Below are positions 44,054-55,803 of a DNA stretch of 60,473 nucleotides, piece by piece (within the stretch, counting starts at the first letter, position 1; every line of letters starts with the position of its first letter). The stretch lies in contig AJFK01000843.1 of NCBI GenBank assembly GCA_000467715.1, forward strand, positions 1 through 60,473, in the 5' to 3' direction. Both the position numbers and the translations under genes were made by a program. The notes beneath the pieces are model-generated. The model searched no databases and had not been told where the DNA came from. It saw only the letters and a list, made by a program, of their open reading frames with translations. This DNA is from Hysterium pulicare CBS 123377. Its lineage: Eukaryota; Ascomycota; Dothideomycetes; Hysteriales; Hysteriaceae.

Positions 44054-46350
44054 ATGACGGACTCCGTTAAAGAAAAGGCCGGGCGCTCAAGCGGCTCCGA
44101 TCACGACGTCGCCCACAATGAGAACGTCAGAGAGAAGCATGGATCCATCGATCCGCTGCATGATCCCATCGAACAATCGCCAAACAAGCTCAATGCCATG
44201 TTTCAGAATCCGCTGGGGAATATTCCAAAGGATCAGCTTATGAAGGACGTCACAGACTTCTGCCACAAGTTCAATCTAGTCGAATATCTCGAGACTTTCA
44301 AGAAAGGAGCGCTAGTATCGCAGAACCCACATGGGTTTATGGAATTAGAGGAATTGGATGAGGCGGATAAGGCGGCCCTGGAACGTGAGCGAACCCATAA
44401 ATGGGATCAACCCTTTGCTTTGTACTGGCTAGTCAGTAAGTAGCCCTTGCCGTGATACGCATCTCGACTAGAAAGGAGGAGGACTCACAAGGTACAGTAA
44501 TGTGTTCCCTAGCAGCGGCGGTTCAGGTGAGTTTCAATCCTCTCGAGAACATGTAGAGTTACCCAGCTAAATGCATCTCACAGGGCATGGACGAGACCGT
44601 GAACAACGGAGCGCAAGCCATCTACCTTCAGCAACTAGGAATCACGAAAGATAACAAGGGAACGCCGGCAGACCGTTTCGATAAAGCGATGGTCGACAAT
44701 CTCACTGGTTTGATCGTGGGCGCGCCCTATCTTGCATGCGCCATCCTAGGCTGCTGGCTCACTGAACCCCTGAACTGGTATCTGGCTCGACGTGGAACTA
44801 TTTTCCTTTCGTGCTTCATTGCTGCCGTGGCATCTATCTGGGAAGGTGTCGCCAATTCTTGGGTTAATCTCTTCATCGCAAGATTCGTTCTTGGTCTCGG
44901 CATTGGTTCGAAGTCTACGACGGTGCCCGTGTATGCTGCAGAATGCTCGCCGGCGCCTATTCGCGGCGCTTTGGTCATGATGTGGTATGTTTTTCCCTAG
45001 CTTCTACGATTCATATGGAAGCCTTTACTAATTCAGAAACCATAGGCAAATGTGGACCGCTTTCGGTACGACACTTCCTCGAATGTTAGAATTTCGTTGC
45101 TAACATATTGAAGGTATCATGCTTGGAAACATCATGGGAGTCGCCTTCGGGAGTTTGGCCCCAGACCTCAGCTGGAGACTTATTCTAGGCTCCACCGTTG
45201 TATTACCTCTCATCGTCTGCGCGCAAGTCTACTACTGCCCAGAATCCCCTCGATGGCTGATTCAGCATGACAAAATTGATAAGGCCTTCCGTTCATTTCA
45301 AAGTACGTAGCAACAGATTTATCGTCTCCGTATGTCAGATTCTAATATACATGCAGAGATCCGCCATTCTGACATCCAGGCTGCTCGGGATTTGTACTAC
45401 ACTTACATCAACGTACAAATTGAGGCTAAGATCAATACTGGGAAGAACTTCTTTACTATGTTCATGGAATTGTTTACCATTCCTCGCAACCGTCGCGCGA
45501 CTCTGGCGTCTTGGATCGTCATGTTCATGCAACAGTTCTGCGGTGTTAACGTACGTAATCTTCACGCATTGCAATCGCCCAAGCGCTGATGAAAACCTGT
45601 AGGTAATTGCTTACTACTCGACGACCATATTCACCCAATCTGGGTATTCGACATCGAGCGCCCTCCTTGCCTCCATGGGTACAGGTATCCTGAACTGGGT
45701 CTTCGCCATTCCAGCCTTCCTAACCATCGACACCTGGGGCCGTCGCAACCTTCTTCTATTCACATTCCCATTCCTTGCCATTTGTCTCTTCTGGACGGGC
45801 TTCAGTTTCTGGATCCAAGAAATTAGGCCCACGCGTATTGCAATGGTAACAACGGGAATGTATCTCTTCGAAGTATTTTACTCGCCTGGTGAAGGACCTG
45901 TACCCTTCACATACAGCGCCGAGGCTTTCCCGCTGCATGTCAGAGACGTTGGGATGAGTTGGGCGACATCTACGACGTGGTGTTTTAATTTCATACTTAG
46001 CTTTACGTGGCCGCATTTGCTTACTGCGTTCAAGCCTCAAGGAGCTTTCGGCTGGTAAGTGATCGATCCTAGATCCCCTCTGCTCTTCATTTCCATATAA
46101 CTTACGACGTAATTCTAGGTACGCCGTGTGGTGCATCATCGGCTGGTTCCTAGTCCTTCTCTTCGTGCCCGAAACCAAAGCTCTGACTCTTGAGGAGTTG
46201 GATCAGGTTTTCTCTATTTCGACTCGCAAGCATGCGAGCTACCAGATCAAGAACGCTATCTGGCATTTCAAGACGTGGGTTTTGAGGAGGAAGTTGGACC
46301 CGCTTCCGCCTTTCTATTTGGGCGAGGAGCACTTGAGGGCTGGTGCCTAA
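44054..46350 (+). CDS. MFS sugar transporter (fungal polyol/sugar-type)
   Basis: Eight exons (44054-44435, 44498-44526, 44584-44984, 45046-45065, 45114-45302, 45357-45550, 45603-46054, 46119-46350) give 632 residues, including 29- and 20-nt exons that restore the frame. A long polar cytosolic N-terminus (about 125 residues) precedes 12 membrane helices. Sugar-porter signatures are ARFVLGLGIGSKSTTVPVYA with the following AECSPAPIRG, PESPRWLIQHDK, MFMQQFCGVNVIAYYSTTIF, DTWGRRNLLLF, and the C-terminal VPETKALTLEELDQVF. Members transport hexoses, pentoses or polyols by proton symport across the plasma membrane. The substrate is not predictable here. The 20-nt exon is supported by the conserved WQMWTAFG-IMLGN junction. 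Confidence 0.92.
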
Positions 46351-46566
46351 TTGGATCGATTTGTGCTAGAGTATATATACTCATCTATCAAGGGCTTAAT
46401 TGATCTGGATGGAGCTTGCTCCATCATCAACGATTAGTTATGTCAAGGCATACAGCACAAAATGATACGGGGCTGGTGTGGAGACAGGGAGGAAACCCCA
46501 TCTTGGCCCCTCTTGCTATGATCTACATTAAATCTAATCGCGAGACTGACATGTTCTTGATGCTTG

Positions 46567-47238
46567 TCATTTGAAAATCCACAGTGAAGTCGCTTGAAAA
46601 ATTTGAATAATGGTGAACAGGCAACCAGCTGACGCAACTCCAATATCTCCGCGACGAGACGTGAAACCAACCACTAATCCAAGTACAAGAGAGATCAGAA
46701 CCGCAAGGACCGTGAGGACCATGAACACAAATATGTCGATGCTCCATTTGACTAGCAATCCTTTCTGCATCACCAAGTCATCCTCCACGTGGGAAGCATC
46801 AAGAGACTCTGCACATTTCGACGCGAAGTGCTGCACAGGTGCAACCAGGGAGGGTTGGCGGAAAGCGGATGTGAGAGCAGGATGGAATGACGTCGAGCTG
46901 AGTATGACCTCTCTAGGAAGCTGAGCTTCAAGATTCGGGGTTGACAGCTGAGTTTGTTAGCAGTGCCACAATTAACGATGAACGTTACCGACACTGGAGA
47001 CGGTTGCGATGTATACTCGAGGTTTTCGTATGCCTGTTTTCAGCGGGAACCTGTTGGCGCGGCTCATATGACGAGCCTTTTCCATGACTTGCTGGCCATG
47101 ACTCTCGATGGGAAGGGTGAATATATGAAGCTGATAAGCTCCCTCCCTGTTCTTCACGAGAATCTTCCAATTTGCAACTGGATACTCTCGTCTGGATTGA
47201 GTGTCGGATAGAATAAGATCTGGTTGTTGTGATCCCAT
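46567..47238 (-). CDS. Small predicted membrane protein
   Basis: Minus-strand gene with a probable single intron. The first exon (from ATG 47238) reads MGSQQPDLILSDTQSRREYP, then WKILVKNREGAYQLHIFTLP and ARHMSRANRFPLKTGIRKPR. The second, ending at 46567, contains PREVILSSTSFHPALTSAFR and two hydrophobic segments, DIFVFMVLTVLAVLISLVLG and CLFTIIQIFQATSLWIF. Both parts are protein-like. The best joining intron is about 46946-46986 with a GCTAAC branch and a weak GTTCAT donor; a better donor (GTAACG) breaks the frame, so the boundary is uncertain. A TATATACAC lies about 20 bp upstream of the ATG on the minus strand. The family is not recognised. Confidence 0.5.
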
Positions 47239-47742
47239 GCCGTTGGAAATAGTGTATATACGGATATTGGTTTAAGTAATCACGATACTAATGAACTCAT
47301 GCGAATAATATATATGTCGCAAATCTGGTCGAGTCTGGGGCGCCAGTCGCAACTGCGACTATCTTACATAGACACGGGCAAATCGCCGTCGCAGACTTAG
47401 GTTTCTCTTTCTGTAGTAGAAAGTGCATTGGAATGAGTCCAACTTCTTGAACACTTCCTTGGTTGCTGTTATTGTATATTTTGATTTCTCTCCTTGAATA
47501 GAATTCATGGTCGAAGCTTGCTAACAGCCCGAGAAAATCTTATAAGAGGTGTATTTAGGCAAGATGGGCAGGGATGCGGAGACAGAAGCGAGAACGGCTT
47601 TTTGCCAACGTCACATCGGGTCGCGTTTGCGACCGACTCCTCGAGCTCGACCTGGTGCTGCAAGCTGGGGTAAAATGGCTTTTCAACCCGACTTGAAATG
47701 TAATTCCAGAAGAAACCAAGGCAAATATAAAATCCGTGCAGA
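47239..47742. other. Intergenic region
   Basis: About 500 bp between divergent genes, AT-rich near 47250-47320. No gene is supported. Confidence 0.45.
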
Positions 47743-48959
47743 ATGGGCGTACCTTATCAAATGCAACGCTTCCTTTCCGGGGCGGATCCGTGTCCATGGT
47801 CACCATATTTTCGAAGAGAGGAGGACTTGAAAATGCGCCTCTCTTTGAACAATTCTAAATTATCTGCACCTCACAGAGATAGCCTGCTAAAGTCGTTAGT
47901 TTCTAATTACAGCCCACTGGGAGTTCTACTTACTATCCCTAGGTATCGCGCGAAATCAGCAATTTCAGCATCGACTGCCTCTGTCTCCACAGAGAAGTCC
48001 GTCCGTATCAGACCTGACACCTTTACCGTCGTAAAAGACACGACCCTAGCCGTTTGTGAGGTCGACTTGTCTGAGATCACAGTCATTAATCTTTCTTTGG
48101 AAGATAAAATTCATGGCTACACGGGGACATACACAAGCCCTGCACCACCGGATAGATTTGTGAGGCAAGCGGTCTCTTCTGGTGCTTCAAAGAGGAAAGA
48201 GCCATCAGAAGGCTTTGCCAATAGTAAACGGGGGCGAAGTGAGCAATCTCCATTGCTCGAGTCCGATCGCAGTGGCTATTGGGCATGTCCATTCCCGAAG
48301 CATGACCCTGAACGATACGAGGAGGTGTACAATTCGTGTACAAACAGACCGGGATTCAAAGAGTTGAAAAGAGTCAAGTATGACACGTCATTTTTTAACT
48401 TGCGTATCTAGCTGATCGAGACTTAGTGAACATCTCCATAAAGTGCATTCTCCGCAACATTGCTGTAAAGTATGCCGTAAAAGATTCTACGATGCCGAAG
48501 GGTTAGCGAAGCATAAGTCATTAAACAAATGCAAGGAGAAAGAGGAAACCTTGAATGACCCAGAATGGATGACTCCAGACTAAGAAAAGGTGTTCGATAA
48601 GCGTTTCGATGTCGGGACTTCAGATCAAGAGAAGTGGCGGAAAACCTACCAGCACCTTTGGCCGGATGACTCTAAGGGCGCTACGATCAATCCATGTATG
48701 TTGGTTTCCTTCGTGTCTTGTTTCACCTTACTGATGTTTGAGTATAGATTATGACTATTGTCTCGAGAAGCACAAGCTACAGAAGGCAAAAGCGGATCCC
48801 GGAAAGACTGGGACCTTTCGAGCAACCAGCTTCGGGACCGACCCTATGCCCCATTCTGAGGTCCAAATTCGAAGAAATTCATCGTTCCATGATTCGGACT
48901 ATCAGTCTCTTATTGACGAGTTCACAATCGATCCTGCGTTGTTAAGCACTCCAGCGTAA
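47743..48959 (+). pseudogene. C2H2-type zinc-finger protein gene with an in-frame stop
   Basis: Exons 47743-48377, 48427-48695 and 48748-48959 have clean splice sites. The product has a polar N-terminal region (KRGRSEQSPLLESDRSG), an atypical finger (YWACPFPKHDPERYEEVYNS then C, and NEHLHKVHSP) and a CxxC finger (CCKVCRKRFYDAEGLAKHKS). After EWMTPD a TAA occurs at 48581-48583, while the frame continues as EKVFDKRFDVGTSDQEKWRK and TYQHLWPDDSKG, through the last intron to a normal stop. A CAA to TAA change would explain it. Either the gene is freshly inactivated, the protein is truncated, or the assembly has an error here. The start is uncertain; the next in-frame Met (MRLSLNNSK) is at 47833. 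It belongs to a fungal protein family with this double-finger layout, function unknown. Confidence 0.65.
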
Positions 48960-49844
48960 GCTTTGCCTGTGCCGAGGTAGAAGGTGTGACAGGTAGACCA
49001 AGTATCAGGAACAAATTGGGTCTTCTCTGTAGTTCAAAATGGCAGCATTTGACAAGCCAAATGTTTGTGGGGTCAACTCCTGATTGTTTTTCGGCGGAGT
49101 AGAGATGCTTCAGCATGGAGCTGCGTATCAAAGTCCGAAAACCAAATCCGAGTCTCACACCATCACGTGGTCGTGATTCGTAACCGCGCCGTGCTTGCTA
49201 GTCATCTCAACGCTTTATTATGCAGAAACAGAACTGAAGGTGATGCATCTGCCGGCCTACGCGACTTCTCTGATGAATTATGTCGTGTCCCTGTCAAAAG
49301 CGCCATTCGAAGGTCAGCGGACTATGATTAGTGGACATGGTAGATTCATGCATGAGGCCACTGCGGAGTGAATTTCACATTTCTGTCTTTGAACCCACGA
49401 ACTTGCGCAATGACTCAGACATATGGCGGATTGTTAAGTTTTAACAAGGGGGGTTGATGATGGTGGAAAAGGATCAGCTTCGCTTTTCGGCCTCGCTGGA
49501 GAACAAAGCCGACAGGGCCGAGATGAAACGGCACACGCCTCGATACACGAAAGCGGCGTTTGAGCTTGCAGCTAGCAGCAAACGAACATGCAATCATCTG
49601 TGACTCGCCTAAGGTGCGCCTTTGGTTGTACAAACGCCTTCGTACTGTCCTCGGACATGGATTCGGACGCGCTTTTCCTCCTCCGACACTAACGTACAGC
49701 CCTGAGTATATCTATCTTCGTCGCTTCTTGCCTTGTGAAACACCATACAGTCCAGAACTTCGAAGCAGTAACCACATTCCTTTGATCTACCTTCTTCTTG
49801 GATTTTTACGAGGCTTTATTCTTTCACCTTTATCTACTAATACG
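48960..49844. other. Intergenic region upstream of the monocarboxylate-type permease
   Basis: About 880 bp. No supported gene. The last 150 bp are pyrimidine-rich leader. A frame continuous with the permease opens at 49560, but homology-free sequence precedes ATG 49845. Confidence 0.45.
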
Positions 49845-51355
49845 ATGTCGAAATCAGATTTATCCTTACCCTCAATGGACACATCCGAGCAACGAAAAGT
49901 GGAAGACGAAGAGAAGGCCGCTGATACCAGTGTGGATGCACCTGCACCTGCGCCTGCGCCTGCGCCCGAGCCAGTCAACCCTTTCCACCCAAGTCAATTC
50001 CCTGATGGCGGCAAAGATGCATGGCTTTGCCTTCTCGGTGCATTTTGCTGCTTGTTTTGCAGTTTCGGCTGGTTGAACTGCGTCGGAGTGTTCCAGAGCT
50101 ACTATCAAACTCACCAACTGAGCCACTACTCGCCTAGTACTATTGCTTGGATCCCGTCATGTGAGATCTTTGTCATGTTCGTGTTGGTAAGTTGGTGGTG
50201 TTCATGATGTTGAGGCCAGGACCTGCATGCTGACTTAACCTGCAAGGGTCCCATTATTGGATTCGTCTACGACAATCATGGACCTACATATCTTCTTATT
50301 TTCGGAGCTTTCTTCCATGTCTTCGGCCTAATGATGACTTCGCTTGCGAAAGAGTATTATCAATTTTTTCTGGCTCAGGGCATTTGCAGTGCCCTGGGTC
50401 TTAATGCCATATTCAATGCCGGTAAGATGTTTTTCTCCTCTAGAAGCGACCTTGACTAATATACCCACAGCGATCAGTTCCGTGACAACCTGGTTCTTCA
50501 AGAAGCGAGGTGCAGCTTTCGGTATCACGGCTGCCGGATCCGGGCTTGGAGGCATCATCCTCCCCATCATGACTAATCATCTAATTCCCAAAGTGGGCTA
50601 TGGGTGGGCGATGAGGATTGATGCCTTTTTGATTCTCGGCCTTCTCATAATCGCCATTCTGACCGTCAGATCTCGTCTACCGCCCAGGAGGAGATCTTTC
50701 GAATTCGCACACTTCGTTGCGCCGTTCAAGGACCTACCCTTCGCTCTGACAACCGTGTCAGCTTTCCTGTTCTTCATGGGCCTTTTCCTTCCTTTCAATT
50801 TCATTGAAATCCAAGCTATGGCAAACGGGATGTCCGTTAAACTAGCACAATACCTCATCCCGATTCTGAATGCTGCCAGGTATGTTTCTTCTGAAATCTT
50901 CCCATCTATACTTTGCCAACCGTATCAGTATCTTCGGACGTATCTTCCCGGGCATCTTAGCCGATAAGGTCGGCCGTTTCAACATGCAAATCATCATGAG
51001 CTTCTTCGCGGGCATCATTGTTCTAGCGTTATGGCTCCCTTCCTCCTCTAACGCCGCCTTCATCGTTTTCGCTGTCCTATACGGCTTTGCGTCCGGTGCA
51101 TTCGTCTCACTTGCTCCGGCTCAGATTGCACATATTTCTAAAGTCGAACAGATTGGCATCCGTACAGGAGTCATGTTCGCTGCCATTTCATTTGCTGGCC
51201 TCGGAGGTAACCCCATCGGTGGAGCCATCGTAACTAGAGACCACGGAAGTTTTCATGGGCTGCAGATCTTTACGGGAGTTATGTTGCTTGCAGGTGCAAC
51301 TTCCTTTATATTTGCTAGAGCCTCTCTGGTTGGATTCAAGCTCGTTAAGGTTTGA
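49845..51355 (+). CDS. MFS monocarboxylate-type permease (MCT/MCH-like)
   Basis: Four exons (49845-50186, 50247-50421, 50471-50879, 50929-51355; introns of 60, 49 and 49 bp) encode 450 residues. The N-terminal about 55 residues are polar, with an (AP)n run. DGGKDAWLCLLGAFCCLFCS begins TM1, with the D-G-G-x-G/D-W-like motif that marks fungal monocarboxylate-porter homologues. GLNAIFNAAISSVTTWFFKK with the following RGAAFGITAAGSGLGGIILP and FGRIFPGILADKVGRFNMQI are typical of TM5 and the TM8-9 loop. Fungal relatives (Mch-type) transport riboflavin, nicotinate precursors, carboxylates or secondary metabolites. It is followed by a co-directional Zn2Cys6 regulator gene 563 bp downstream. Confidence 0.9.
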
Positions 51356-51779
51356 GAGCAAAGATACACAGCATATACCCAGTTTATGATGTAAATATCA
51401 CCAACTCCCCTCATCTCCGCTACGGTTTAGACGGTAAAATGGCCTCGACGGTCACGGCCAACTCATGGAATCCTTTTAGGGTACACCACGACAGTGAGAA
51501 TATAGCTATTTTGTAATATAATATCAAAGTCAAAATCACGACAGACAACCATCTTCGCGAATAGCACCTTGGTCGACGTGACCTCAGTCGGAAAATCGAA
51601 ATATGAAGGATTCAAACATCGTCATCCTGGATCTCAACTTTATCGCACTCTAGATCAAAACCTCTATTCGATTGCTCAATTTTGCTAATCCCAGGTTTTG
51701 TTGCGTTCGACCTTACATCTAGGTTCGGGGGTGATCCCTCGCGCTTTCATTAAGGCCGAACTCCGTTTGGGCCTAGTGT
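51356..51779. other. Intergenic region between permease and Zn2Cys6 factor
   Basis: 3' flank of the permease and promoter region of the factor. No gene is supported. The TTCGTAC array follows at 51780. Confidence 0.5.
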
Positions 51780-51833
51780 GTACGAAAGATTTCGTACAAT
51801 CTTTAGAACGGCCTTCGTACCTTACTTTCGTAC
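51780..51833 (+). promoter_or_regulatory. Four TTCGTAC half-sites upstream of the Zn2Cys6 factor gene
   Basis: An 18-bp palindrome GTACGAAAGATTTCGTAC (51780-51797) is followed by two further direct TTCGTAC words at 51814-51820 and 51826-51833. All four lie 86-139 bp upstream of ATG 51919. The mix of inverted and direct half-sites is typical of binding sites for dimeric regulators and could mediate autoregulation, or it may act as an RNA hairpin if inside the 5' UTR. No binding protein is known. Confidence 0.5.
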
Positions 51834-51918
51834 CTGCTCAAGTATCCATCACTCCCAATTCATGCTCGTCCAACCATGTATTCTTTTTCATTGAAGTCTC
51901 TTTTAAGCTCAACCCAGA

Positions 51919-54171
51919 ATGCCGAAACTCAGACAAACATGCACTCGATGTTCGATGCGTCGCCAAAAATGTGATCGTAAAATGCCATGCAGCCGATGCG
52001 TACAAAATAAGGAAAGCCACCTTTGCTCGCGCGAGTGGCCGGATGGATATGATCCAAATATCCATCGTAAATATCCGAAAAGACAACCTGTAGAAACTCC
52101 ACAGCCCGAAACCCCTGGTCTGACCTTTTCGTCATGGTCGCACGGTACCCCATCGTCGACACCAGAGATGATGGTCTCGAGCGAGATACCCGTTCGTTCT
52201 ACGGACGGCCGAGGGAACTCAGCCATTCTTACAGAAATGCATACTCCGCCTTCGAACAACTCTCCAACGGAAGTGGTTCCTCCCACCAATGTAGCTCATC
52301 CTAACACCAATACTCCATCCATCGAGTTCATCACTTGGGGGAAATCCGAACTTTCAGATTTCAACATCAACACACTAGTGTCGAATGAGGATCCGCAGTC
52401 CCAAACTAACGGCCTAAATCAAAACCAAATACCAAATCAAGATGGTCCGCCAAACTCCCCCGGGCCAACTTCTTCTGGCCCTCTCTCACTCCCGGCCCGA
52501 GCCGTTGAGGTCTATCACCTGCAGGCACTTATTCCAGCCAGACAACAGGTACTCCAGCTAGTAGAATATCATGAAAGATGCATGGCCTACTACGCTGGCG
52601 TCATGCATGGTCCAAGTTTCCGACAGAGTCTCTTCGACGCTTACCGGCGAAGTCCATCACTCCAGTTAGAAAATCTGGATTATCGGTGGACAGCACTGCT
52701 TTTCTCAATTATGTCAGCGAGTATATTATGCTCCCCAGAATCAGTTTCTTTCGTATGGGGGTTCTCCACGCATGATAAGGCACGATTAGCCAGGAAGTGG
52801 TGTCAATCAACCGTTTCTTGCCTGCTTCTTGGAGATTACGCCTCCAAATATCACATCTACTCTATCCAGGCGATCATGACCATGCACTGCTCAGAGCACC
52901 TTCTAGGAAGCTCGAAAGCATTTCTGGTCTACTTGAGTGCTGCTCGCACGATCGCCAAGGGGCTTGGTTTGCACCGTCTTGGACCCAGGCAAGAGCGTCG
53001 AGCAGATGGAAACTCCCCATTGAGCATAGCGGAAAGAGATGCTCTTATCCAACGGGAAATTGGTCGAAGAATATGGACTGCTCTTTGCTGGCAGGACTGG
53101 CTATGCGCCTCGTCAAGTGGAATGTACAACCTCAACAAAAAGCAGTTTACTACAGCTCTTCCTGGCTTATATGATGACGAGACGATGAAGGAAGTCGGAT
53201 ATACGAAACCAGTATTGCCTCATTTCAGCATCTATCTGCACAAGGTTGCATCACTCATGGTCGATTTCTTCGATGCATTACTCGATGCAGAAGAAGTAGC
53301 TACGAAATACGAAGTCGTCTTGAGGTATGACACCAGATTGCGATCGCTCAGGAACGTGGATAACTTACCGAGATTTTTCTCTTCTGATGTACCCATTGAC
53401 GCTTCTTGGCCTCGTTGGGTCTTCTGGGCCCGACGGGGTTTCCAAGTATGTGTCGCTCATAAGACTATCATGATCCACCAGAGTTTCCTGGGTAAGAGCT
53501 TTAGCAGTCCGCAGTATGCTTATAGTCGCTGGGCTTGTACATCATCGTCCAAGTTCATAATTGAGACGATGGAAGGAATAGCTCAGGAGGAAGAACAGCC
53601 GCTGTGGTGGGTCGAGCAAGTAAGTTGACCGCGGGGTCTCATCCGCCGAAGCCACTAATATGCTAACGCGGTTACGTAGGCATTCGTTGTCACAGCCGGC
53701 ATTACTCTCCTTCTGGACATCTCTCATAGAGAAAATAAAGAAGTTGAATTCAACGAGCATAAAGATTGGATCGAACGAGCAATCAGACTGCTTCAAAAAT
53801 GGTCAATCAGCGTTTTAGCTTCTAACGGCGCCCGCCTCCTGACTTGCCTACTGGACGAGCGTATTCAAAGAATCGACCCCACCCAGAGTAATCTCATATC
53901 TACATTCGTTCCTTGTGAATCCTACCAAGATGGAATTGACACACCTTCCCACGCTTCGTCCTACGTCATAGATAATATACAACCCTCCGCACACAGCGTT
54001 CGCTCAGACTTGCCGAAACCGCCTAGGTCTAGTCACAACTATTTGTCTGCACAGAATACGGATCTTATGGATTTCGAAAACCTGTTGGACACTTTTGGTT
54101 CTGAGGCCGGATTGGATAGCAATGCATTCTTTGAGGATATACTCAATTTCACTCATAATGAATTACTTTGA
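51919..54171 (+). CDS. Zn2Cys6 transcription factor with fungal-specific (Fungal_trans) domain
   Basis: Two exons (51919-53619 and 53680-54171; 60-bp intron) give 730 residues. The N-terminal zinc cluster has C-x2-C-x6-C-x5-C-x2-C-x8-C spacing (TCTRCSMRRQKCDRKMPCSR then C, last Cys after KESHL). A long Pro/Ser/Thr/Asn-rich linker follows. The middle homology region has YHLQALIPARQQVLQLVEYH, YRWTALLFSIMSASILCSPE, FLVYLSAARTIAKGLGLHRL and EIGRRIWTALCWQDW, matching the order and the RRIWW-type motif of Fungal_trans proteins. The C-terminus is acidic (LMDFENLLDTFGSEAGLDSN), a likely activation segment. Its promoter contains the TTCGTAC array, and it lies behind the permease gene, which may be its target. 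No target is known. Confidence 0.92.
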
Positions 54172-54252
54172 TAGGTGGGTTAGCCTGTCAAAACCAAGAT
54201 GAGCTGGCTAGGAATCTAAGTCAGCACTACCACGCCGTGCAAACTCCGTGTA

Positions 54253-55121
54253 TTAACCGCAGCTTCTATGGCACTGAAGTTTGACCGTCTTTGTTCGAAC
54301 GAATGCAAAGGCCGTGTCTTTGAAATCCTCTAGACCCGCTCGAAATGCTATCCTCGGTACCACTGCAATCAGGATCGTACCAGTAATGGCTTTATTTCTA
54401 TACGCACTTCTCCGATTCCTGCCATGGCCCTTCTGTAATTTCTTTGCAAAATCCTCTGGCACGTTTCCCTTCGGGAACTCCGTCTTTGGCACGTCCTTTC
54501 CTAAAAATTGACACAAAGGCTGCCAGCCAGCTTCAGGACCCCATTCCAATAACCTCTCCTTTGGAACCAGTCCCCGAACCATGGCACAATGCTCGCGGTA
54601 CACCCACTTCCCATTCACCTTCTAATGACCCCTATAAAACCAAGGCAGAATTTCTCGGAAAACGAGACGGCGGCTCCTATACAAGTCTGCGCAAAACCAA
54701 CTCGTAAACTAATGACTCAAGCTCTTTTCCAATACGCCGAAGGCACCCAGCACGCTCGCATGCCATCTGTCTACATCTGCACGCCGATTCAAAATCACTT
54801 TAGCGTCCGGATACGCCGCTATCAATTCCGCAGCAAGTACTGCGGCGCTAATATCCGTCTACGCATCATATTCATCAAATAGCCGGTCGAATTCCTCGGC
54901 TGTAAATTGCACGTTTCCAACCTGGGATCCGCTGCGGTATTTCTTCCGCAGAAGGCGGGAGATGAGGGGGTTTTGCCAGCCTTGAGAAATGGTCGAGTAG
55001 CCGTGATGAACGCGTGGGTAACCTAGTTCGAGAAGTGCGGAAGGGAGGGAGTCGGTTCCTAAGCACGAGGGTCCGATGCAGAGGACTCACTTGAGAGGAT
55101 GTTGTCCATGTTTGGTTGCAT
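54253..55121 (-). pseudogene. Sulfotransferase-family (P-loop) pseudogene
   Basis: On the minus strand, conserved blocks of the fungal sulfotransferase family appear in order: MQPNMDNILS, then after a 35-bp intron-like gap GTDSLPSALLELGYPRVHHG (the GT-D-S part matches the P-loop region), QFTAEEFDRLFDEYDA, TDISAAVLAAELIAAYPDAK with VILNRRADVDRWHASVLGAF, and finally EHCAMVRGLVPKERLLEWGP with WQPLCQFLGKDVPKTEFPKG. In-frame stops interrupt this (TAG after FDEYDA near 54864, TAG after EKSLSH near 54707, TAG near 54623), and the stretch between the last two is not conserved-looking. The N-terminus is shorter than usual. It is a host gene that has decayed; the downstream part remains open for 121 codons. 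Confidence 0.65.
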
Positions 55122-55750
55122 TGCTCGAGCATCGTAGTGGATGGTGCATGAATTACAAAGTTGGAGGGAAAGAGAGAGCTTGTCTTCTTTTATACTTATA
55201 AGACTTGGATCTGATGATTTACGGATCTGATGTAACCTTATTAGAAAAGTCCAGACTGCCGTCTAGTCATCAGACTACGCTTGTTCTACATTTCCTTTCT
55301 ACCTAGCTCGCGGTATTTGTGAGCTGAAGACTACAGCCTTAATGCATAATAGTCTAGAATCTAGATTTTGAAGCCTTGTTCAAGTAGATGTCCGGGAAAG
55401 ATGCCAGCCTTCAAAGTGTTAGGTAGGTACTAGTGAGGGGCTTGGCGTTTGATTTGGTTAAACGTCGAGCCACTGCAAGGTTGTCATTGACACCTACGCC
55501 AATGGATCGCAATAATCGTAAACCTCTCTCCCTATGGATCTGGAAGGAATATTTCTTCAAGGTTGCCTTCTTCTATGCCGTTGGCACAATGGGCGGCCCC
55601 CAATTCAAGAGCCAAAACCGCAACGACGGAATGCCTACGCGTCGATTGTAGATTCTTACGGAGTAAAACCCTACTCCGGATAGAGCTGCGACTACAACAT
55701 CTATTCCGAATGACTGACTCACGCGGAGTTCAATTAGACCAATTCGCTAC
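55122..55750. other. Intergenic region upstream of the M20 peptidase
   Basis: Largely AT-rich left part, with TCTAGAATCTAGA-like words at 55352-55366. No gene is supported; frames at 55433-55651 lack motifs. Confidence 0.45.
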
Positions 55751-55758
55751 TATATAAA
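55751..55758 (+). promoter_or_regulatory. TATA box of the M20 peptidase gene
   Basis: TATATAAA lies 46 bp upstream of ATG 55804 in a short leader. Confidence 0.6.
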
Positions 55759-55803
55759 TTCCCAACTCTACAGCGATTTGAAGAAGTCGTACTGCTCTCA
55801 ACG

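Noticed and set aside
44054-54171. Secondary-metabolite gene cluster
   Set aside because: Two transporters and two regulators are present, but no backbone enzyme (PKS, NRPS, terpene synthase, DMATS) or set of tailoring enzymes was found.
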